Assembly (NCBI RefSeq): GCF_000224145.3
Contig: NC_020175.2
Coordinates: 4,282,363 to 4,346,362 of the forward strand
Length of the DNA: 64,000 nt
DNA from: Ciona intestinalis
Lineage: Eukaryota; Chordata; Ascidiacea; Phlebobranchia; Cionidae
Reading direction: 5' to 3'
Part shown: one piece after another, positions 43,701 to 55,700 of the stretch
How the letters are laid out: every line of letters starts with the position of its first letter
Numbering within the stretch: position 1 is the stretch's first letter
Position numbers and translations under genes: made by a program
Notes under the pieces: model-generated
Told to the model about the DNA's origin: nothing
What the model saw: the letters and a program-made list of their open reading frames with translations, nothing else
The model's database searches: none

Positions 43701-46700
43701 ATGGATCGTAGCAAGGACCTAGTCGATGCTTCTAAAGCTTGCATGCATTCTTGTGTCACAGATTCCGGGTTACAAACCTGGTAACAAAAATAACTTGGGT
43801 TTTTTACTGTTCCAAGCTCGTTAAACTATAAATTATTGATTCGAAAACAACTTACCTGCTCGCTAGCAGCCGGTACAGTTTCAGACACTCTGCGAAGGCA
43901 AGTTTTCGGTCCGCTCTGCGTTATGTCAATAAAACGCCGATTAATCAAGGGGTGTTGTAACCATTAACTATTTACCGGTTTCAAAATTTTAAATTTTTAA
44001 TTCTAAAAGTTGACTTTTAAACTGTTAATAAAAAATAAATAAACGTATTAAAAAATCTAGAGTGTTAACTTGACTTACATTGAGCGCGTCCCCGACTTCC
44101 ATAAACCACTGCATTAAACGATAAACTTCCAAAGCAATGCTAGCTCCTTCTCCATGTTGGCCAGCTATGTCACTTTTTTCTTCGTCGGTGAGCCAGAGCC
44201 TTTCTACCGAAGCTCTCGCCTTATTAGGAATCTGTATGACAAATAAAACACTGAATAAAACGATTTTTACGGTGCACAGTTATAAAAAAACTCATATAGT
44301 CGTCGGTATTTATAAAAAAAATATAAATGAAACTGCATACAAAGTTACGTATGAGAAAACCTGTAAGCGGGCACGGGGTGTATTAAACAGAACACCCGTG
44401 TTATAACGATTCTCGCTGCCCCGACACGCGGGGATAAAACAAATTACATTCTTACTTTCATTCACATTCATAAAATACGTTAAATTGTTTCCTTGTAACC
44501 GTATAACTACATACATGGATGCTTTGACCGTTTCCTTTCCTTCGCAAAAGGCTGCCACCCATAGAAGATAGGTTGTGACGAAATGCAGCTAAATCAAATT
44601 GCGTAGGTCTTGAAGGACAAGATAGACCCATTGTGCATGGTGTGCATGTCAATACAACCATAACTACAAATGACACAAATTTGAATGATCCCATATCGCT
44701 TGTTAAATTAGAATTCTTTTAGTTGATAATGGTCGAATGTTCTTCTTTGTACTTGGGGTATAGATAAATCGTCTGGATTTTCTGAATCTTTAGTTATAAT
44801 AGAATGAAATGATGCCATCTCGGATTTGCGTTGCTTCTTATACTTTCTGCGTGTTTGATCTGCCTAAAATTTTGCTAATTTTTTTTCTTTGGGGTTTTAC
44901 ATGGATATGCAGGAATATTTATTATATTTGACCGATTACCTATGTTTGGCTATTCTGTTATCTCCTCCGGGATTCGGGTATTTTTAGCTGGAACGTTTTC
45001 TGTTTTGAGAATTAAGGAAAGCAGTAAGTTCGGGAAACTGACAAAATTCCCAATTATAAGCGGAAATGTAATACGGCATCAGGGGTACATAGCGGCCGTG
45101 TTCTGCTGTTTATTTTATGAGAAACATGATATGAATTAGTATAAGATTTGACAGGCGTGCGAAACGATGTTTATTCTTTTATAGTCAAAACAAATATTTT
45201 ATTCACACGAAATGATAAGAATTGTTTGGTTAACAGTCCCGACCGAAATCGCCAGGATGGGAAATCTAAAAATGTATTTTGCTTCTTTGCACAGAAGGGT
45301 ATAGAGTATTGATAGTTTTATGTTTCCAAATTTAGATATATAGGTAACTTAAATCTATACTACGCGAAGGGAAGTACATAAGCATATTTGGAAATTTGTA
45401 TTATGCAATGATTTCTGGTTTTTTTATCTTTATTTTCTACTTTTTTCAGATCCGGTACATTTGAACAGCTGACCAATTCTTCGATAGCTACTGCAGTGCT
45501 GCCGACAGAATCGAGCTTAAGTTTCACAACGGTCAACACTGAAATATGGGACAGTTCGAATTCTACCATAGAAAAAGGCCAGTGTCCAGTTGTACAAGGA
45601 CTTCTGCCTTGGAAGTTTCAAAAATCTAAAATTCCAAAGTTCAACTCAACAAATTACAAATTCGATTGGAAAACATGGACAACAAATCCTCAGAAATATT
45701 TAAAAAACGGAGTGGCGTACCAATTATGCGGCAACCTTACTGGAACACTGTAAGTGGTAACTTAAACTTACGAATGCAGTATGTGTGTTTGACCTAAATC
45801 CCAGGTCCACGAAAAATGTCCTCGCCCATATAGAATATATTTAATTGTTTAGGTTGCAAAGTGGCGTTAAAGAAAACCTCTTGTCAAGATAGTTCATTTT
45901 ATCCTAGAAATCAGCCCGGACGGTAATGTAAAAGTACACCAAACATCACTTTTCCACCAATGTCAATGAATAATACATTACAGCTATCACCTGTCCAGAA
46001 ACAAGGCATATCGAATTTCTGGTCTCACGACATAACAATTTCATTTTCTCTACCCTGTAACGTGTACGGCTTTTACAGCTAATTACAAACAACTGCCTAA
46101 TGTTTGCAGCGAAAAGCTTTTTTGAAACTTTGTTTTACTTTTAAAAATGTTTAAAGCTTTTTGGGCTTTGCAAAACAGGTCTGAAAATAATCATTAAAAA
46201 GCCATCGATTTTACTTAAATTTCGTGACGTGATAGTGCTGTGGGGTAATATGGGAAACTGTTAGAACAGTATCCCATATTTCCTAATCGTGTTTTTAACA
46301 AATAACAACGCTCTTTTAAAGTCGAAAGAATACGGTTATAGGATTCCTTGTTTATTATAAATGGGACGATAAACTAAGGAAATAATGGATCATCTTACCC
46401 CAACCTACTATATACAATAAAACATGTCATTTTCAAAATCATGAATTCCTAATATTTCCTACAGTCAATGTCCAGCTTACACAATGTGTTTAAAAGTTGG
46501 ATCAAATCCGAACTTTGGTTTCACAAGTTTCGACAATTTTCCGTTCGCTTTCCTTTCTGTATTCCGACTTTCTTTGCAAGACAATTGGGAGGAATTATAT
46601 CTACAAGTACTAGAAACAAGCGGTATGTGAATCTTCATAAATTCTATACTTATATAATCTTTTTTTTGTATATTAAGGGTTAATGGGCCAACTCGTTAAT

Positions 46701-49700
46701 TGTTAAAAACAAGAATAGGAAACGTGGGATATTATTTAATAAAGGTACCTACCTTACCACTAGGTGCTATACGACGATTTTGCATTACTTGATGCCAAAC
46801 ATGTTTTTGCATTACTTGCGGTACAACATTTTACACTCTGTCGAGTTAAAGTGAATTCCCCATGTGCATTTAGTTGGCCTGCCTTTATCAGTTATTCTTT
46901 CCATCGGGAAAGTTCTGTTAAACAAACCAGACTTTAGCAAGATGTACGACCGCCCATGGATGCGCCTTTTAAAATCACACCCCTTTCAGCGCGCGTCGCC
47001 CACTCAAAGAAATAGTCGTTAAACTTGGATGCTGCGCATGCATAAATAATGCGGAAAGCTGCACTTACAAATCTTAGAGACCGCCGAGATCGGTCGGCGT
47101 TCGCAATATTGCAGATGCGTTTATTGAGCTACTCAAACCGCAAGCAATTTACAAAATGCGGTTTCAGTCAGGATTGAAATGATAAAATCTCACTCAGCAG
47201 AATGCATACCATGGACGAATTCGCAAAAATATGTTTGTTATCAAAAACAACGCGTGTTCTGATTATGACGTTTTTATTGTCAGAAGTGTAATTTCGATTA
47301 AGTATGGAATTAAACGAATAAAAAAACAATTAAAAATTATTAATTTAGTAAAATTTTAGCTTTCATCGTGGTCGAGGGATACTGTCGTCTTGCCTTTATA
47401 TCAGACCCCATGACATGCGATACATATATAGCACCACACCCACGTAGAGTTTAATAGAACTTTTCAATTTTTAAACTGTTAATTTTTTAAAATTTTCTAA
47501 AATTTTAATAAAAAATATTTTTGTTAAATTTTCCAATTTTTCAAAAAACTTTTTAATTTAACCATTTTAATTTAACATTTAATATTCTCTACATCACGTA
47601 GGTCCGGTGTCCGTCCTCTTTTTCCTCACAATGATCTTCCTTGGAAGTTATTATCTTGTTAATCTGATCCTCGCTGTGGTCGCATCATCATACGAAGGGC
47701 AGAGGAAGAGTGTTGAAAATGCTCTCGAGGTAGAAAAAGTGGAACTACTCAATGAAAAAGTGAGAAATTTTGGATTGTACAATGTTACATACCGATTATT
47801 TTATTTTGTTTTTATACACTGTAAATCAGTTTTATATACATACTAGGATGGGACACCTTTTCATTCTATTTTCTCGGGTAGTTAACAAATAACATTCACA
47901 TAATTATAAAACCGTATTCTCAAGACTCCCATAGACCGTTGTTAATTGTTTAAAACGCGATCAGCGTATTTGGATATTATGTGCTAAAGATGCCCTGTCT
48001 TCCTCCACCCTACTACACTTAATCTGATTTTTGGAGTACATCTGAATTTTCTCATATTATGTGCCTATAGATGTAACTTGTTAGCATGTGTGTCTATGAA
48101 CTATACACTCAACAGTCGTTGCTCGGATTGTCAGCTAAAATATCACCCACGAAGTTGCGTACGTGATAACCCGTAAACGGGCACGAAGTCATTAAATATT
48201 ATAGGTGTTATGTAACGTATATCCTTCCTCACACGAACAATTCCCACACAACGTTGTGTTTATTCTGTTCTAAAATATCTATATAAAATTCTTTCCATTC
48301 GCCGCAGGAAATTTTAACAAAGCGACGAAACGCAGCCCGTACAGTGGTCGCGTTCAAAGCAGACGATTTGCAGATTCAGAAAAAGCGATTTTACCATTTG
48401 CGATCGTGGTATAAATGCGGAGATATTATGATAAAGTAAGTATTTCGTTGGTTGTATTTGTACGCTATTATGTTTTATATGCAGTAGGTTGGGGTAAGAT
48501 GGTATATGTTTTTATATTCTGTTTTATATCGATTCATTTGGTATAATAAACAAAGAATATTTACAAAATTACATATAACCGTATATCCTCACGACTTTAT
48601 AAAAAGGTTTAACTCGCCTTTTTAAAATGGTAGCCCCACAGAATTGTATATGCCTGTACCTTCATGGCTCCTAAAGGCCGTTGTTAATTAAAGCATTTTC
48701 GAGTTTTAAATTTCATTTTTTATAAAGGTGGTCATGCTGCGAAGGTAGTAGCATCATCTGCCGCATACGCAGCAAACTGCACAAGTTCTTCACGGCCTCA
48801 GCGGCCGAAATGATCACTGTTACACTTGTGGTTCTTAACACGCTTTTTATGGCGATGGAAAAAGAACCGAAAGACGATATATTTAAAAACTTGCTCTACT
48901 ATTCAAACGTGGTAAGTTGGCGTTGCAAATGCTGTATAAATACGATTTTTGTAAAGTAGATGGTACAAAGCGACTCGTCGAATAGAGCATGCAACTTTTT
49001 TAAAAGAAAAAAATCATTTATAATATAAAAGACAGATTTTACTAATTTTGATATTAAAATATTTTTAGAAATTCCTAAATAAAATATGTCTACTTATACC
49101 AGGTGTTCACGGCTTTATTCGCCATCGAAATGGCTCTCAAAATCTTCGCCCTTTCGCCTTACAATTACTTTAAAGCAGCGTGGAACATATTTGACTTCGT
49201 AGTTGTTACACTGAGTGTGTTTGAATTAATTGTGTCGGACAAATTACCGGATGGTTTATCTGTACTAAGAACATTTCGACTCATACGTCTGGTAAGTGGT
49301 CAGTTATAGTACCCATAGAGAATATATGGGACACACGTGATGAAAAAGATAAGACACTCTTTCATTCTATTTTCTCGTCCCATTTAGTAGTTAACAAAGA
49401 ACATTCAAAGAATTATTTATCCGTATCTTTACGACTTCCATAGACCGTTGTTATTTTTTTAAAACACGATTAGTTATTATGTGCTAAAAATTTTAGTAGG
49501 GTGGGTGTCCTATCTTTCCCACCCTACTAAACATTTACCGTATAATTCTTAACTAAAACGTATTGATTACTTTTAATTTAAAAATAGTCTCTAGGTTTTC
49601 AAAAACTCCCTTCTAAAACTAATCAATTGTCTCATACAGGTTCGAATACTCAAGCTGGCAAAGTCGTGGCCAACTCTCAGCAAACTGATGCAGATGATTG

Positions 49701-52700
49701 CCGACTCGCTCAGTAAAGTCGGATATCTCACTCTTGTCTTACTAATAGTGTTGGTTATCTTTGCTTTGGCAGGAATGCAAACTATTGGCACCCAGTTCTT
49801 TATGGACAGAACCACGGTAGGTAGATTTAATATAAAGATTAAATGAAGCATAAAAATGAATAGGCAGCAAACCGAGGGAAAAATCTCTGAGTTGAAATGT
49901 GACTTGAAAGGTTAAATGAAGCATAAAAATGAAAATTATTCATTTGAATTTTCGTGGCGGGGCAACGACATATGTTATAATACAGACTGTATTTTGAAAC
50001 CTCCATAAAGAACCAATTTTGTTAAGTGTCTTGTCCGCTGACACATACGTCCACGACATGGTAGCAGCGTCGAGCCTCGAACTCGTAAACCAAACGTGAC
50101 AATAACTGTGACGGGGGGTCAAACATCTTGTAAAAAATTCAAATTAATGAGCAGATTAAAAACTGGGTCCAACAAAAAGTTAAAAATCAAAAGAACGGCA
50201 GACTGTCATAACCTGGACTTTGGCCTCTTTTCTTACAAAACACCGCGTTTAGGCTGCTTTTGGCGAAAGAGTATTACTTTTATTTGTAATTCAGAACTTA
50301 GCGCTACAGTATAGCATTGCTACTTCTTTAATTATTTATGCAGCTCAAATTAAACCAGAGCCGGTTGCAATGGGCGCTACTTTTACAGGCTTAAGAGTGC
50401 GAAAAAAAAGGCATCGAGTCAGACTAAGTGTTGAAACCTTGCTCTAAAGTTACTCTAATCGAATCGGACTTGGTGAAATTAGACGTAACCAAGTCGCTCC
50501 AGTTCGGTTTTAAATGAATACCACGGGTTAAAATCGATTTAAAAAGACGTCTGAAGCAATCAGTTTGATTTTGACTTATGAACGGGACAGAATGTGCGAG
50601 ATATTTCATGGTCAGTGAATACGTGACTTTTGCCACGTTTCACACATATGAACTATATTTCGGAATAATATTATTTTGATCGGCTTTTCTTAAGCTATTG
50701 ACAGCTGGATAAAATATAATAGAAATCACTAAAACGACTTCAGTTTGCTATAAATTTATTGATTTTTTAATGTTTATTTCATACGTCGTCGCTTGACGTA
50801 TCAGAATTAACAACAAAATTAAATTTCTTTCTACCCCCGCCAGCGCTAGTTTGATTTTTGTGCCTTGTTTTCCGATTTCTCGTTTTTTGTGATGTAACTT
50901 TCGTTTTTCGTGACGTCATTAATGACGTAGTTGCGTGGGTGGAGTCTTCAGAATCGCTGGTTGACTCAGTTGCGCTACCTACCGGGATAATACTCTCACG
51001 CGGCGGCTTCGCTTCAAAATGAACGTGTTTCGAAATTTTCTCTTTTGTTTCGGCGTACGTGGAATCTACAGAATATTAACAATATTAGTTATTCTGCTTT
51101 ATTTCAGTGAGGTCTTATGGTACGTTGTAAACTGTACTTAACTTTTACGGTTCTAACCAAAGTAGCGTTGTTAGTTGTTAAAAACACGATTAGGAAAAAT
51201 GGGATAATATGTGCAAATGTAACCAACTTATCTATAAAAAAAATGGAACACGTTTTCTTATCATTAAAAAACTATATACCTAAATTATTTTAAACAGTTT
51301 GAGATTTCTTAAAATTATCCCAACTTACTTTCGTCATCATCGTCGTCGGTAGATGGCGCTGACGAGTCAGATATTCCGCTCGAATCAATTAGTTGTTCCA
51401 CTTCCTCCGGGTATTCGTTACGTTCGGCTGATTTCACTGACGTCAGACTAGTTTTACTTCTTTGCCTTTCTCTGCCAACTTTTTTCCCATGTTTCATCAA
51501 ACATAATAAGCAAAGTCTGAAAATAAAAAGTACAGTATGGTGGGGTAGAGCGGGACACTTTTAGGGGTAAGGCGGGACACATATTATCTTGATTGCGTTT
51601 TAAATAATTAACAGCGGTGTATATGAGTCGTAATGATACAGTTTTATAAACTTTTAATGTTCTTTGTTTACTACTAAACAATATTAAATGTGAATGAATG
51701 CAACTTATTTATTTTCCTGAGATGGGGCAATTTTTCGTTGTAGCAAATTACTCACATAAAATTAAAGTTCAAACATTAAAAGCATGCACATGTTCCACCA
51801 ACCCATACCTATGCATGTCCTCGAAACACTCAATGCAATATCTTCCTTTACACCCAAACCTCTCGCAAGAAGTGAAAAATTTTGCATGTTTTGCACCACC
51901 AGCCACCTTACACACATGACATCTGTACTTTGTACGACCGCTCGCCAACCTTGCAAGCCAGCCTATAACCTGCATGTTGAATTGAATAATTTTTTTACTT
52001 GTTTTCCAAAGAAATAGTTAAAGTATGAGAGCATGAAACATTTTCCCGACAGAAAACTAGCAACAATATGGTAAAAACTTTAAAAGATGCAAATAAAAAC
52101 TCGATTTAGACTAGAATTTAAATTAGCTAAAAAAATTAAAAATAGTCTGTTTAATAAAACAAAAAAAATGACCTTAAGTTTTATATATGGTGAATAAATA
52201 TTTCCCTTTCCAACTTACACCTGAATAGCTGGCCAACCGATCAGCTAAGCCGACTTTCTCTTTCTCCGCGTTCTTCTGTGCTTCTAAACAAGCTTTTTTA
52301 AGCGAGTTCTTCATTCTTGCATCCGGGCCTACTCCTCTTCCTCGCAGGATCTTCGCTCGGAGGAAAAGAATCCGGGCTCTTTCTCTTTTTGGGTGAAAAG
52401 TCGCCATTATACGACGTCTAGACCTTAGGACGTACGATTCAACGATACAGATTACGTAGCAGAGCAAATATAGAGATATTATGACGGCATAAACGATGTA
52501 GTCCGGGTGCTTTGCAATTGGAAGGCATTTGTCCATGGCGAAATTGTATCCTTCTGAACTGGCGAGTCGGTCCAAAGCTGAAGCAATTGACCTTGTGTAA
52601 TAAGCACAGGTGTTATTATTATGACTAAATGTGACTTGTAACATAATTATCCTTCCGGTGTGGGAACGGTTGTTTTTACGAGTTACCACGTATGTAAATT

Positions 52701-55700
52701 TGTGGGTGACTAACTGTTATATTTAAAAATCATTTTAATGTATGGCTGACATTTTAAACTACCCATTAGCATAAATGACCACTGGGTTGGAGCAATTGCT
52801 ATTAGGTATATTGTCCTAAAACACACACACGCCAACAATATAGTATACCAGGCACCGATACAATATTCTAATATACAACTATTTACCTGTAAATGACTGA
52901 GACGAACCCTGGCCCTACTATCGAAAGAGAAATTAACGTTGCTGCCATTTCTTGACCAGTTTCCCCAACCCCTAACTTGTCAGCTGCAGCCTTGGCCCCT
53001 TTTTGTACCGCTTGGTGCAGCAGAGAGCCAGCTTGCTCGCGCAGCGTTAGCGAATTGGTGATTTTTTGTAGTAACCAATAAAAACTGTAGTCCACAAAAA
53101 TAACGGCAAGGGTGTACAAGAAACCAAACGTCAAAAGACTCATGCCTTTTGTGAACTTTTTTAACTCTCTTCGTGACATCCATATACTGTCAGCAACCAA
53201 AAAGTAAACAGTTATTTGTTAAACTTGGCAACTTGATTGAATGAATGTAAATTATTCATCCTCGCGTGGCGAGGCAACGACAGTCGTTATAACACGGCTT
53301 AGCTGTGCTATTTTATACACCGCACATGCAACTTTGTGGTTGACGATTACCTTTTTTGTACAACTATTTATCGCAAAAAGTAGATGTATCTAACATTTCA
53401 CAAATTCAGTAAGCAAGTGCAAGCGAAGTTACATCTTCCAAAGTGTTTTAAAAATACAGACTGGTACCACCCCCTAAACTGTAATGGCGTACCAGTTTTT
53501 ATGGTAAATTGGCTTATGCTTACCGGTTTGGGCTTACATAAAAAGAATTCTCTCTTGCCCTAAGAGGCAACACAGCAATCTCTTCCTTTCTCTTTCTTCT
53601 CTTGTCCAGTTTTATGAACTTATCCGTTATGTAAAAGTTGTCAAACTTGATTACTGTCAGGTACTTATGCCTGCAGATAAAATGCGTTAATATTACAAAT
53701 GTGTATAAAAAATGACTGTTCTAGTAGGGTGGGGGAAGATGAGACACATTTTCATTCTATTTTCTGGTCCCGTTTTGTAGCAAACAAAAAACATTAAACA
53801 AAAGAAAAACGTTTTTTTATGAGTAACGACTCCCCTACCGCTGTTAATCGTTAAAACACGATCAGGATGTTTGTATATTATGTGTTAAAGGCGTACCATC
53901 TTCCTCCACCCTACTATATACCTGTACTTTATTGCTTTGAAAATGTAGTTAAAACACACCTAAAATATATTCAACAATAAGTGTGTGTTGTATTACCTGT
54001 ACTTCAATGCTTTCAAAATAACCACTACGATAGAAAAGCCCATGGCAAATCGAAGCCATTCGAATGCAGATGTCACATGCTTTAGATCTCCTTTTACTTC
54101 AGTTAAAATATCGTTTGTAATGTCACTGATGCTCTTGGATGAGTTCATGTCGTATTTAAACTCATACGAATATGACATATTGAACTTAAACTCGGCCTAA
54201 ATTGAAAAAAAAACTATTATAATTGAAACGAAATTTTGCTATTCGAAAGGAATCTTATTTATTTTACGACGTATTTTTTGTGTTGTGTAGAAAAAAAATA
54301 ATAACATTCATCAAAAATGCACTATTTATAAATTATATATTATATATTTGAATTAAATCGAATTTAAAAAGAAAGCTCAAGTTCAATAAAAACAAAAATT
54401 ACATTCAACAACCTTTATTCTTTCGATGGCTTTTTTGACCGGAGCAGTAATTAGTTTCTTCGCCTGTTTAGCCACAAATCTTGGTATAATGCATAAAAAT
54501 GACCCCAGTTTTTGACTGCAGACGCTTCCCATGTTTCGTATAAAGTGGTTCATTCTATTAACAACACGACCAATAGATTGTAGGTTTGCAGCGAATTCTG
54601 TGTACATTTCTTGCGCGGTCTGCATAAAATATGAATATAGAAGGGTGGGGAAAGACGGGACACCTTTAGCACATAATATCTAAATATTATGTGTATGTGA
54701 TTCGTAAGGATATGGGGTAAGATGGATATCGTTGCCACAAAGTATTCCACATTTTCAAATCGTGTTTTAAAAGCTCAAGGGGTGACAACACAAAATTGAC
54801 CCAAATTTTTAGAAAAGGCAACTTCATAAGTTATATTTACCTCGACTGCTTCAATTATTGTATCAACAGTGTCTTCCATTGTAGATAGAACGGCGTTTTG
54901 ACCGTCATGTACCAGCGCTTTAAGACCCTTTAACATTATAAATGAATGGGTGTATTCCGTGTATAACATGCGTTATTGCTGTCGCGTGGCCGGTAAAACA
55001 AGAACACGAGTGTTTTCTGTTTTGTTTCATACACTACGTGCCAGCTTACAAGTTACTACTTATGTAACTGATACACGCATACATCATTAAATATGAATAA
55101 AAGTATAACACGTAGTTCATACCTGAGACACATTGTATCCCAGTTCATCCCCGCAGGTTAGCGAGCGAGACATCTGCTTATAGTTGTATGTTATATTCGT
55201 AGTAGGTCCAGTTACTAGCAGCATCATGCAGAACGCCATTATAATAGTCCTGTAAAAATGCATACAGATTGCATAAAAACTTGGCGGAATGTGTATTAGA
55301 ATAAATATATTAATAACTTTTATTTGTCCCTACGATTACAGTAGCGAAGATTGAAACATATTTAAAACGAAAAGAAGACGGGATATAGCGACAAAACAAC
55401 AGTTGTTAAAATAGTCTTACAGTTATATATTAACATATTCATTATTAATTGGAAAAAAAGTGTGCGTCACGAGCAACACGACCCGTACAATATTATATAG
55501 TATATGGGCTATATACCTGCCTTTGCTGGTACAAAAAGATGGTAACAGTAGCGCAACAACTGTTCGAACCATTTTAGAAAACGCCATTCCCAGAGCAACA
55601 AGAAAACCTATGGTACCAGTCCACCACGCAGCTTTGCTGGGCTTCCATTTGCTGTTGTATGTTAAGACCAAATAAAATCCTTGTGTGAGCGCAACACCAG

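Larger units (their letters stand above)
37719..47759 (+). other. Nav1: Nav N-terminus and domain I exons 1-11
   Basis: Exons 37719-37802, 38426-38548, 39560-39678, 40135-40233, 40652-40780, 41177-41295, 41662-41848, 42709-42870, 45450-45749, 46465-46622, 47602-47759. S1 is [18 protein letters not shown]2-S3 lie in exon 5 ([16 protein letters not shown]). S4 is [19 protein letters not shown] with three Arg and one Lys. S5 follows in exon 7. The S5-P loop is very long (exons 8-9, about 150 residues) with many N-glycosylation sequons. The pore residue is Asp in [12 protein letters not shown]6 is [20 protein letters not shown]. Confidence 0.93.

Noticed and set aside
44942-45139. 65-codon plus-strand ORF in the intron before Nav exon 9
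   Set aside because: No signal peptide or motif, and no exon phase that would join it to the channel.
52980-53183. Second frame ([14 protein letters not shown]) across DCST exon 8
   Set aside because: The other frame carries the membrane span and joins both neighbouring exons in phase.
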